Positions 57,120-64,000 of a stretch of 64,000 nucleotides of DNA are shown in pieces. A program made the position numbers and the translations under genes. The stretch spans positions 58,785-122,784 of the forward strand of contig NW_005434517.1 in assembly GCF_000315625.1 (NCBI RefSeq), read 5' to 3'. The stretch is from Guillardia theta CCMP2712. Taxonomy: Eukaryota; Cryptophyceae; Pyrenomonadales; Geminigeraceae. How positions within the stretch are numbered: position 1 is the stretch's first letter; every line of letters begins with the position of its first letter. The notes beneath the pieces are model-generated. The model ran no database searches. It saw nothing but the letters and a program-made list of their open reading frames with translations, and had not been told where the DNA came from.

Positions 57120-58029
57120 ATGCTATTGCGAGGCATGCTGTTGCGAGGCAGGTCGCTGGTACGAGTGCTCACGCTGACCCAGTATCGTCATAAGGTACAA
57201 GACTTCTCACATGTACGCTCCTGCCAAGAGCGGGCCTGCGCATCAGGCTCTGCTACCTCAACCACCTCCCCTCCCTTTGATGTTTCCGATCGCTTCTCAA
57301 GCTTTCTCGCTACGGCGAAGAAGTTGCTGGGGGATAATAGTCTAGACGAGAGGGCGTATTTTCTAGCGAACCATCTGTTTGTGCTCGAGCTTCAGAAGGA
57401 TAACGAAAAGCGGGAGCTCGAGCTCAAGAAGGATAACGAGAAGCGGGAGCTCGAGCTCCGGAAGGAAAACGAGAAGGAGAATATAGAGGACTACTTCAAA
57501 TTCCATCTATCGTTCTTATCTCAGAGGTGTGTGGTGTGTTTTCTTGTTGCGCTGAAGAATGATCAACCAAACATGTGCCCACAGGTATTTGCTTGAGTTG
57601 CTGTTCCAGAGAGTGATGTGTCGCGTGGATGGGAAAGACCCAAAGATGATGACCTTGCTGAAAGAGGGTCTTTCTAACGCCGACCATGACAAACTTATGA
57701 GCGGCAAGTCGTTGTCTATGAGCAGCATCAGTAAGATGCTGCAGCGACCAGAAATCCGAGAGATGATGTGGGAACGGATCGGGCTACCAAAAGACCTTGA
57801 GATCCCTAACCTGACGGACGACTACCATTTTTACGGAAACCTTTCCGAGGTGGTTCATGGACCACAGGGATCGTTTGTGTACTTGAGCGATGACGCAAGC
57901 GAGGTGGAGACGAGGTTTTGGCAGGCGGTGTGTGACAAGTTTGGCAAGACCTTGGACATGTTCGATAGAAAGAAAGTAGAATCAGGCAAGAAGGTGCTGT
58001 ATGCAAAGCGTCATCCTGGCAAGATGTAA
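57120..58029 (+). CDS. Hypothetical protein with charged heptad repeats, subtelomeric
   Basis: Two exons (57120-57526 and 57585-58029; 58-nt intron with GTGTGT...CCACAG, phase 2) give 283 residues. The start has an excellent context (GCCGCCATG) and a duplicated MLLRG motif, then a basic N-terminus that may be a mitochondrial presequence. Three imperfect DNEKRELELK repeats form a short coiled coil at about residues 92-118. The C-terminal half (YLLELLFQRV ... PNLTDDYHFYGNLSEVVHG) is a compact domain I do not recognise. It sits among duplicated sequences near the telomere, so it may belong to a multigene family. Confidence 0.6.
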
Positions 58030-58180
58030 CTTAACAACCCAAGTACCTACTTTGTCACTGTAGTAAACCTGGCTTGGTGTAAACGGGTATGCATTGGCAA
58101 AGAGCGAGCCTGCACCACAGGCTCTGGTACCTCATCCTCAATGCTTCGTAGAAAGCATGAACAAGTCACCAAGATGAAAA

Positions 58181-58440
58181 TCAGCCGATCGTCGTCATTC
58201 GAGCCTTGGGTTTCTCAGCTGAAAAGCAATGAGAGCATCTCGGGCCCGAGCTTTGCAAAGTGCTGTCATGAATCTTTCTAATATCCTCACGTCCACCTTT
58301 TTGAGAGTATATGGCAGGACTCTTGTTGGAGTTGTTCCAAAGCTTTGAAATGTGACATGATTCTTCAAGATATCCAGTTTGCAAGAAACGTTTGGTACTT
58401 GCATGATTGCCTGGCATAACATCTCGAGGAAATCGTTCAT
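58181..58440 (-). CDS. Small hypothetical protein, 85 aa or less
   Basis: An ATG-started frame (58440, MNDFLEMLCQAIMQVPNV) with protein-like composition ending RNPRLE, between the 283-residue gene and the first telomere repeats. It could also be an exon or fragment of a larger lost gene. No family is recognised. Confidence 0.3.
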
Positions 58441-58569
58441 GGTATCACAACCACTGACTCCATTTCACCAATTTTTTTGAGTCGCCAACTGCTGCAGTTT
58501 GGACGCGAACTTGCCTTGTCCAACCCGATCAAACAACTGCTGATATCGCAATCAACTCTCATAGTTAAA

Positions 58570-58602
58570 CGGGTTTAGGGTTTAGGGTTTAGGGTTTAGG
58601 GG
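58570..58602 (+). repeat. Interstitial telomere repeats, about four units
   Basis: GGGTTTAGGG...: about four TTTAGGG units in the G-strand orientation (toward the right chromosome end), marking the junction between unique subtelomeric DNA and the first element copy. Confidence 0.95.
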
Positions 58603-58726
58603 TTATTTCAGGCACCATGGCGGTTATTTCAGGCACCATGGCTGCACGCGTGGTGTAGGGGAAGCCGCCAGGGCGCCAAGGAAGCTGCAAGCGAGAGGTT
58701 TGTATACTTCAAATAGCTTTCTAAGT

Positions 58727-60874
58727 ATGGTTCTTCAGTATGATGAAAATGTTCGCAACCTGCTGTATCGGAGATCATGCCAATACACGCAGAGCGGACT
58801 TGTGGATGCCTCTGTCCTCGAAGCTGATCTCGTCGAGAGGGTGAAGAGCTTCGCGAAGCGTTATCCGAACAGCAGGACAGCCCAGGCTTGCAAGGCTGTG
58901 GAGGGATGCACCCCCGACGCTATCGCAGAAGCCATCCGCTCGACATGTCAGCAGGCACGACGTGAGTTTCTGCAAGAAGCGATGACTGGATGGAGTGACG
59001 CATCCAGAGAGTGGTTTATGCAGCAGATTGAAGAAGCCAAGAAGGAGAAGGTCGAGACATACACCGCCTCAGCAGGCAACGAGGTGACTTCCTTCATCTC
59101 CATGACTCTCCTGGGCATCTCCTCGGTGTATGTCAACCATGAAGAAAAGCTGAAGAAGAAATTTGAAGAGATCGGACTGATCGTAGACTCAGTGCAAGAG
59201 AGTAAAGCAATCATGTGGAAGGCTCCGTATAGACCCGAGATAGCGAGTGCTGAGGAGATCCCGGTGACTGTTTCCTTCCTTCGCAATGCACAAGCGGAGA
59301 AGCTCTGGCAGGGAAGAGAGGACTTCGCGATCGATGGTCGCAAGTTCACAGCTGTACATGTGAGCATCGTGCACGATCGATCTTTCAAGATTCGAGCCAA
59401 GAGAGGACCCTGGGGCAAAGGGGGCAGCTTGGCAGAGCTGACTCACCTGCTAACCTTGGGCGGCATGACAACGGCTGAGATAGCTGCCGTCTATCGCTAT
59501 CAGCTGCTGCGCCAGTCCCTTGCAGCGGTCCAACTCCAGCCGCTGGCAGGCATGCTGGTCGCTGGGGCGCCAGGACAGCAAGTCCACAAAGGCTTAGGTC
59601 AGAAAGGCTTCGTCGCTGTAGGGGCCAACGTCATCTGGAGACAGAGGGAGGTGGAGTGGATCGTCTCCTCGAGCTGCCCAGAGGCGAATGATACAGCATT
59701 TCGAGCTTTCCGAGAGAGCGAAGCGATGGAGGGAGTACACCTGACTCTGTTCAGCGAAGACCCGAAGATCAGAGAGGCGCTCGCAGTCGAGTTGACAGCT
59801 GATCGCTTTGTGTCCAGAAATAAGTTGAAGAAGGCATCAAGGATGCAGAAGAAGGCAGGCGGCAAGGACGGCAAGGAGATCAAGATCATCATCAAGTCGA
59901 CGGCGGCATCTGGTCGCTTCACGAGGAAGGAGATGGAGGGGCTGTGCAACGGCGGCAACACGTCTATCGCAAGAGTCAAGAGAGTCTTGTTGGAGATCGC
60001 TAACAGGCTCGAGATCAACGTTGAAGGCATCGACATGGAGGAGGATTTGAACACCAAGTCCTGGAACGGGTCCAAGCTATGCATCCTCCTCGGCTCCACG
60101 GAGGATGCTCGACGCATGATGAAGGAGCTGCCCTTCTATCTCGAAGGCGCAGCAACCAAGCTCGAAGCAGTCGGCTTCGACAAGGAGCCTGACTCTGAGG
60201 CGGCTGGTCAGCGGGGCACCAGCGACGCAGCGCAGCGACAGGAGGAGAGCGAGGGAGAGTGGCTGGAGTTTACAGACCTGGAGAGGATCACAATGGAGGC
60301 AGCATCTCCGTCAAGCCAAGAGGACATGCAGCTCGTCAGCGAGCTGTCAGCAGTCATCGAAGATGCAGCTTCTTTGAACGAGGCAGGGACGAGCGAGCCG
60401 ATCAAGCTGGTCCTGGACAAGGCCGTTGGCAACCTCCACGACACGTTCTACTCTCCGGGGAGCCTGGAGTTCATGGCGCTGGGAGAGTGGGCGAAGATGC
60501 CAGAGGAGCAGGGAGTTGGGCGCAACGTTCTCAAGGAGAAGCTGGGGAAGTGGCTGCAGAGCAAGCGCTGGACTCGCGTGCAAGGAGAGAGCAAGAAGGC
60601 AAGGAGGGGCAGCGCGTTCTCGCCACGGGCAACGGCAGCTGCTGAGCTTGAGCAGGAGGCGGAGAGCGACGACATAGAGCGTCGATCTCTTAGCCTCCTG
60701 TTCATAGCACTGAGTAAATTCGCAGAGATGCATGTGCTGGCCTGCTCGCTGAAGGTGGACAAGAAGGACCGACTGCGAGTGGAGATGAGGGAAGATGACG
60801 AAGAAGAGGAAGACATGGAGGAAGAGCAAGGCGAGGGCGAGGAAGAAGACGGGGCGAGCCCGTACCGAGCTTGA
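58727..60874 (+). CDS. 715-aa ORF of unknown family, copy 1
   Basis: Intronless, starting at the first ATG (MVLQYDENVRNLL). The N-terminal about 130 residues are helical. A Lys/Arg-rich basic stretch lies at about 365-395 (RNKLKKASRMQKKAGGK), followed by a small alpha/beta-like segment (KIIIKSTAASGRFTRKEM ... SKLCILLGSTEDARRMM) whose outline would suit an RNA-binding fold. The C-terminus is extremely acidic (EEEEDMEEEQGEGEEED). There is no reverse transcriptase, endonuclease or zinc-knuckle motif. Position inside a telomere-embedded element suggests a gag/ORF1-like role in RNA packaging or telomere targeting, which is inference. Confidence 0.75.
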   Translation: MVLQYDENVRNLLYRRSCQYTQSGLVDASVLEADLVERVKSFAKRYPNSRTAQACKAVEGCTPDAIAEAIRSTCQQARREFLQEAMTGWSDASREWFMQQIEEAKKEKVETYTASAGNEVTSFISMTLLGISSVYVNHEEKLKKKFEEIGLIVDSVQESKAIMWKAPYRPEIASAEEIPVTVSFLRNAQAEKLWQGREDFAIDGRKFTAVHVSIVHDRSFKIRAKRGPWGKGGSLAELTHLLTLGGMTTAEIAAVYRYQLLRQSLAAVQLQPLAGMLVAGAPGQQVHKGLGQKGFVAVGANVIWRQREVEWIVSSSCPEANDTAFRAFRESEAMEGVHLTLFSEDPKIREALAVELTADRFVSRNKLKKASRMQKKAGGKDGKEIKIIIKSTAASGRFTRKEMEGLCNGGNTSIARVKRVLLEIANRLEINVEGIDMEEDLNTKSWNGSKLCILLGSTEDARRMMKELPFYLEGAATKLEAVGFDKEPDSEAAGQRGTSDAAQRQEESEGEWLEFTDLERITMEAASPSSQEDMQLVSELSAVIEDAASLNEAGTSEPIKLVLDKAVGNLHDTFYSPGSLEFMALGEWAKMPEEQGVGRNVLKEKLGKWLQSKRWTRVQGESKKARRGSAFSPRATAAAELEQEAESDDIERRSLSLLFIALSKFAEMHVLACSLKVDKKDRLRVEMREDDEEEEDMEEEQGEGEEEDGASPYRA

Positions 60875-60905
60875 GCTGAGCCCAAGGTAAGGAGAGAAGG
60901 TAGGA

Positions 60906-60988
60906 GGCGACCGAAGGCCAAGGTGAGGAGAGGCAACTCTCCTGACTGAGGCTGAGGAAGCTGAATGGAGGACGAGTAGGTGGCGACC
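60906..60988 (+). repeat. 76-bp 3' unit, single complete copy
   Basis: One 76-base unit (GGCGACCGAAGGCCAAGG... to GAGTAGGT) followed by only the first seven bases of a second, then TTTAGGG. In copy 2 the same unit occurs nearly three times. Confidence 0.85.
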
Positions 60989-61058
60989 TAGGGTTTAGGG
61001 TTTAGGGTTTAGGGTTTAGGGTTTAGGGTTTAGGGTTTAGGGTTTAGGGTTTAGGGTT
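60989..61058 (+). repeat. Internal telomere repeat array, (TTTAGGG)10
   Basis: Seventy bases of perfect TTTAGGG units, G-strand toward the right, between the broken 3' end of copy 1 and the 5' repeats of copy 2. No degenerate units are visible, so it is recent. Confidence 0.97.
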
Positions 61059-61060
61059 CA

Positions 61061-61325
61061 GGCAGCGCCGGTTATTTCAGGCAGCGCCGGTTATTTCAGG
61101 CAGCGCCGGTTATTTCAGGCAGCGCCGGTTATTTCAGGCAGCGCCGGTTATTTCAGGCAGCGCCGGTTATTTCAGGCAGCGCCGGTTATTTCAGGCAGCG
61201 CCGGTTATTTCAGGCACCAGCGCCGGTTATTTCAGGCACCAGCGCCGGTTATTTCAGGCACCAGCGCCGGTTATTTCAGGCACCAGCGCCGGTTATTTCA
61301 GGCACCAGCGCCGGTTATTTCAGGC
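61061..61325 (+). repeat. 5' tandem repeats of copy 2 (19- and 22-bp units)
   Basis: Eight units of GCAGCGCCGGTTATTTCAG are followed by five of the same unit enlarged by CAC (GCACCAGCGCCGGTTATTTCAG). Copy 1 has only two related units. The block sits where a promoter would be. Confidence 0.92.
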
Positions 61326-61417
61326 ACCATGGCTGCACGCGTGGTGTAGGGGAAGCTGCCAGGGCGCCAAGGAAGCTGCAAGCGAGAGGTTTGTATACTT
61401 CAAATAGCTTTCTAAGT

Positions 61418-63565
61418 ATGGTTCTTCAGTATGATGAAAATGTTCGCAACCTGCTGTATCGGAGATCATGCCAATACACGCAGAGCGGACTTGTGGATGC
61501 CTCTGTCCTCGAAGCTGATCTCGTCGAGAGGGTGAAGAGCTTCGCGAAGCGTTATCCGAACAGCAGGACAGCCCAGGCTTGCAAGGCTGTGGAGGGATGC
61601 ACCCCCGACGCTATCGCAGAAGCCATCCGCTCGACATGTCAGCAGGCACGACGTGAGCTTCTGCAAGAAGCGATGACTGGATGGAGTGACGCATCCAGAG
61701 AGTGGTTTATGCAGCAGATTGAAGAAGCCAAGAAGGAGAAGGTCGAGACATACACCGCCTCAGCAGGCAACGAGGTGACTTCCTTCATCTCCATGACTCT
61801 CCTGGGCATCTCCTCGGTGTATGTCAACCATGAAGAAAAGCTGAAGAAGAAATTTGAAGAGATCGGACTGATCGTAGACTCAGTGCAAGAGAGTAAAGCA
61901 ATCATGTGGAAGGCTCCGTATAGACCCGAGATAGCGAGTGCTGAGGAGATCCCGGTGACTGTTTCCTTCCTCCGCAATGCACAAGCGGAGAAGCTCTGGC
62001 AGGGAAGAGAGGACTTCGCGATCGATGGTCGCAAGTTCACAGCTGTACATGTGAGCATCGTGCACGATCGATCTTTCAAGATTCGAGCCAAGAGAGGACC
62101 CTGGGGCAAAGGGGGCAGCTTGGCAGAGCTGACTCACCTGCTAACCTTGGGCGGCATGACAACGGCTGAGATAGCTGCCGTCTATCGCTATCAGCTGCTG
62201 CGCCAGTCCCTTGCAGCGGTCCAACTCCAGCCGCTGGCAGGCATGCTAGTCGCTGGGGCGCCAGGACAGCAAGTCCACAAAGGCTTAGGTCAGAAAGGCT
62301 TCATCGCTGTAGGGGCCAACGTCATCTGGAGACAGAGGGAGGTGGAGTGGATCGTCTCCTCGAGCTGCCCAGAGGCGAATGATACAGCATTTCGAGCTTT
62401 CCGAGAGAGCGAAGCGATGGAGGGAGTACACCTGACTCTGTTCAGCGAGGACCCGAAGATCAGAGAGGCGCTCGCAGTCGAGTTGACAGCTGATCGCTTT
62501 GTGTCCAGAAATAAGTTGAAGAAGGCATCAAGGATGCAGAAGAAGGCAGGCGGCAAGGACGGCAAGGAGATCAAGATCATCATCAAGTCGACGGCGGCAT
62601 CTGGTCGCTTCACGAGGAAGGAGATGGAGGGGCTGTGCAACGGCGGCAACACGTCTATCGCAAGAGTCAAGAGAGTCTTGTTGGAGATCGCTAACAGGCT
62701 CGAGATCAACGTTGAAGGCATCGACATGGAGGAGGATTTGAACACCAAGTCCTGGAACGGGTCCAAGCTATGCATCCTCCTCGGCTCCACGGAGGATGCT
62801 CGACGCATGATGAAGGAGCTGCCCTTCTATCTCGAAGGCGCAGCAACCAAGCTCGAAGCAGTCGGCTTCGACAAGGAGCCTGACTCTGAGGCGGCTGGTC
62901 AGCGGGGCACCAGCGACGCAGCGCAGCGACAGGAGGAGAGCGAGGGAGAGTGGCTGGAGTTTACAGACCTGGAGAGGATCACAATGGAGGCAGCATCTCC
63001 GTCAAGCCAAGAGGACATGCAGCTCGTCAGCGAGCTGTCAGCAGTCATCGAAGATGCAGCTTCTTTGAACGAGGCAGGGACGAGCGAGCCGATCAAGCTG
63101 GTCCTGGACAAGGCCGTTGGCAACCTCCACGACACCTTCTACTCTCCGGGGAGCCTGGAGTTCATGTCGCTGGGAGAGTGGGCGAAGATGCCAGAGGAGC
63201 AGGGAGTTGGGCGCAACGTTCTCAAGGAGAAGCTGGGGAAGTGGCTGCAGAGCAAGCGCTGGACTCGCGTGCAAGGAGAGAGCAAGAAGGCAAGGAGGGG
63301 CAGCGCGTTCTCGCCACGGGCAACGGCAGCTGCTGAGCTTGAGCAGGAGGCGGAGAGCGACGACATAGAGCGTCGATCTCTTAGCCTCCTGTTCATAGCA
63401 CTGAGTAAATTCGCAGAGATGCATGTGCTGGCCTGCTCGCTGAAGGTGGACAAGAAGGACCGACTGCGGGTGGAGATGAGGGAAGATGGCGAAGAAGAGG
63501 AAGACATGGAGGAAGAGCAAGGCGAGGGCGAGGAAGAAGACGGGGCGAGCCCGTACCGAGCTTGA
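61418..63565 (+). CDS. 715-aa ORF of unknown family, copy 2
   Basis: Same length as copy 1 with four amino-acid differences (Phe/Leu, Val/Ile, Ala/Ser and Asp/Gly between copy 1 and copy 2). Both reading frames are intact and most base changes are silent or conservative, so both copies are young and the protein may still be under selection. Features are as for copy 1. Confidence 0.75.
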   Translation: MVLQYDENVRNLLYRRSCQYTQSGLVDASVLEADLVERVKSFAKRYPNSRTAQACKAVEGCTPDAIAEAIRSTCQQARRELLQEAMTGWSDASREWFMQQIEEAKKEKVETYTASAGNEVTSFISMTLLGISSVYVNHEEKLKKKFEEIGLIVDSVQESKAIMWKAPYRPEIASAEEIPVTVSFLRNAQAEKLWQGREDFAIDGRKFTAVHVSIVHDRSFKIRAKRGPWGKGGSLAELTHLLTLGGMTTAEIAAVYRYQLLRQSLAAVQLQPLAGMLVAGAPGQQVHKGLGQKGFIAVGANVIWRQREVEWIVSSSCPEANDTAFRAFRESEAMEGVHLTLFSEDPKIREALAVELTADRFVSRNKLKKASRMQKKAGGKDGKEIKIIIKSTAASGRFTRKEMEGLCNGGNTSIARVKRVLLEIANRLEINVEGIDMEEDLNTKSWNGSKLCILLGSTEDARRMMKELPFYLEGAATKLEAVGFDKEPDSEAAGQRGTSDAAQRQEESEGEWLEFTDLERITMEAASPSSQEDMQLVSELSAVIEDAASLNEAGTSEPIKLVLDKAVGNLHDTFYSPGSLEFMSLGEWAKMPEEQGVGRNVLKEKLGKWLQSKRWTRVQGESKKARRGSAFSPRATAAAELEQEAESDDIERRSLSLLFIALSKFAEMHVLACSLKVDKKDRLRVEMREDGEEEEDMEEEQGEGEEEDGASPYRA

Positions 63566-63596
63566 GCTGAGCCCAAGGTAAGGAGAGAAGGTAGGA

Positions 63597-63802
63597 GGCG
63601 ACCGAAGGCCAAGGTGAGGAGAGGCAACTCTCCTGACTGAAGCTGAGGAAGCTGAATGGAGGACGAGTAGGTGGCGACCGAAGGCCAAGGTGAGGAGAGG
63701 CAACTCTCCTGACTGAGGCTGAGGAAGCTGAATGGAGGTAGAGTAGGTGGTGACCGAAGGCCAAGGTGAGGAGAGGCAACTCTCCTGACTGAGGCTGAGG
63801 AA
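63597..63802 (+). repeat. 76-bp tandem repeats in the 3' region, about 2.7 units
   Basis: Units start at 63597, 63673 and 63749 and contain CAACTCTCCTGACTGA. They begin 30 bases after the stop codon; part of the stem is self-complementary (AGGAGAG...CTCTCCT). Confidence 0.92.
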
Positions 63803-63955
63803 GCCAAGAGAAGACAGCAGAAGTAGAGAGTAGAAAGACGCCTCAGAAGCAGGGTTCGCATTGTAGGCCGTGTACTCCCAGTGCTCGAGCGCCTCTCTAG
63901 ACTAGGATCCAATTGCACAAGCCCACAACGAGGCCGAGCAACATTCTAGCATTCT

Positions 63956-63961
63956 AATAAA
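63956..63961 (+). terminator. Poly(A) signal of copy 2
   Basis: AATAAA followed within ten bases by the (AAT)n tail. Copy 1 has lost this region. Confidence 0.6.
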
Positions 63962-63966
63962 CTCAC

Positions 63967-63992
63967 ATAATAATAATAATAATAATAATAAT
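63967..63992 (+). repeat. (AAT)n tail
   Basis: About eight AAT units directly joined to AGGGTTTA at the end of the window. TAA/AAT-type tails are known for some non-LTR retroelements in place of plain poly(A). Confidence 0.9.
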
Positions 63993-64000
63993 AGGGTTTA
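63993..64000 (+). repeat. Start of the distal telomere repeats (partial)
   Basis: AGGGTTTA is the beginning of a TTTAGGG array in G-strand orientation, cut off by the window end. The orientation places the chromosome terminus to the right. Confidence 0.6.

Larger units (their letters stand above)
58603..60988 (+). mobile_element. Telomere-associated element, copy 1 (3' truncated)
   Basis: Begins right after TTTAGGG repeats with two GGTTATTTCAGGCACCATGG units, carries the 715-residue ORF, and ends abruptly after the first 76-bp 3' unit at GGCGACC, where TTTAGGG repeats begin. The 3' tail present in copy 2 is missing. Nucleotide identity to copy 2 over the ORF is about 99% (only a handful of differences seen). 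No reverse transcriptase is encoded. Confidence 0.7.
61059..63992 (+). mobile_element. Telomere-associated element, copy 2 (complete)
   Basis: Structure: 5' tandem repeats (13 units), a short leader identical to copy 1, the 715-residue ORF, a 3' region with nearly three 76-bp units, a unique 3' end, AATAAA at 63956, an (AAT)n tail, then telomere sequence. It has a clear 5'/3' polarity with a tail next to TTTAGGG, as in telomere-targeted non-LTR retroelements. It lacks an RT ORF, so it would be mobilised in trans. Confidence 0.7.

Noticed and set aside
58570..61058. CRISPR-like array in the repeated units before each 715-codon ORF
   Set aside because: Units are directly adjacent without spacers and lie in a eukaryotic telomere context; they are ordinary tandem repeats.
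63038..63918. Long minus-strand ORFs opposite the 715-codon gene
   Set aside because: They are shadows: codon-level conservation between copies favours the + frame, and their composition is Ser/Leu-rich artefact.

Overview
The window reads as a gene-dense nuclear chromosome end of a photosynthetic protist. The best fit is a cryptophyte such as Guillardia theta, which is an inference. Direct signs are spliceosomal introns of mostly 43-62 nt (plus longer ones), plant/alga-type TTTAGGG telomere repeats at the right end, many trinucleotide and CT/GA-rich repeats, a plant/alveolate-style calcium-dependent protein kinase, a Cys/His repeat protein of the EsV-1-7 type, and leader-like N-termini on an isopentenyl-diphosphate isomerase and a glycyl-tRNA synthetase. 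A 753-base run of N (23368-24120) marks an assembly gap.

Layout. 1-3.3 kb: low-complexity GA/CT-rich DNA with no gene I can support. 3.3-5.8 kb (+): a nine-exon EsV-1-7-like gene whose intron phases all close. 5.85-7.63 kb (-): a calcium-dependent protein kinase with one apparent frameshift. 7.6-10.6 kb: intergenic DNA with very GC-rich, palindrome-rich islands and a 110-bp perfect inverted repeat. 10.6-13.9 kb: two unrecognised genes (+ and -). 14-17 kb: another GC-rich island, then a frameshifted Ty1/copia RNase H remnant. 17.1-20.5 kb (+): a secretory protein joining DUF4214-like repeats to an MGAT2/GT16-like domain that lacks the acidic metal motif. 21-25.8 kb: short uncertain genes with EF-hand-like segments around the gap. 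26.8-29.4 kb (-): a coiled-coil/Sfi1-like protein. 31.0 kb (+): a small unknown protein. 32.0-33.5 kb (-): an IQ-motif protein. 33.6-37.6 kb (+): glycyl-tRNA synthetase. 37.6-42.1 kb (-): a DDT/WHIM chromatin protein, with more unidentified minus-strand exons to 44.9 kb. 46.1-47.5 kb (+): SepSecS. 47.7-51.8 kb (-): acylaminoacyl-peptidase. 52.6-53.6 kb (+): IPP isomerase. 53.8-54.8 kb (-): a secreted endonuclease/exonuclease/phosphatase-fold protein. 55-58.4 kb: subtelomeric ORFs, partly decayed.

58.57-64.0 kb is the most unusual part. Two nearly identical copies of a roughly 2.4-2.9 kb element each carry one 715-residue ORF of unknown family. They lie head-to-tail with TTTAGGG repeats before copy 1, between the copies and after copy 2. 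The second copy ends with AATAAA, an (AAT)n tail and then telomere sequence. This is the arrangement expected of a telomere-targeted retroelement that encodes only an ORF1-like protein.

The identified single-copy genes are mostly housekeeping: translation (GlyRS), selenocysteine synthesis (SepSecS), isoprenoid supply (IDI), protein turnover (APEH), chromatin, Ca2+ signalling and glycosylation. They do not form one pathway. Many are packed convergently (46-170 bp between stop codons) or divergently (106 bp between the start codons of the IQ and GlyRS genes).
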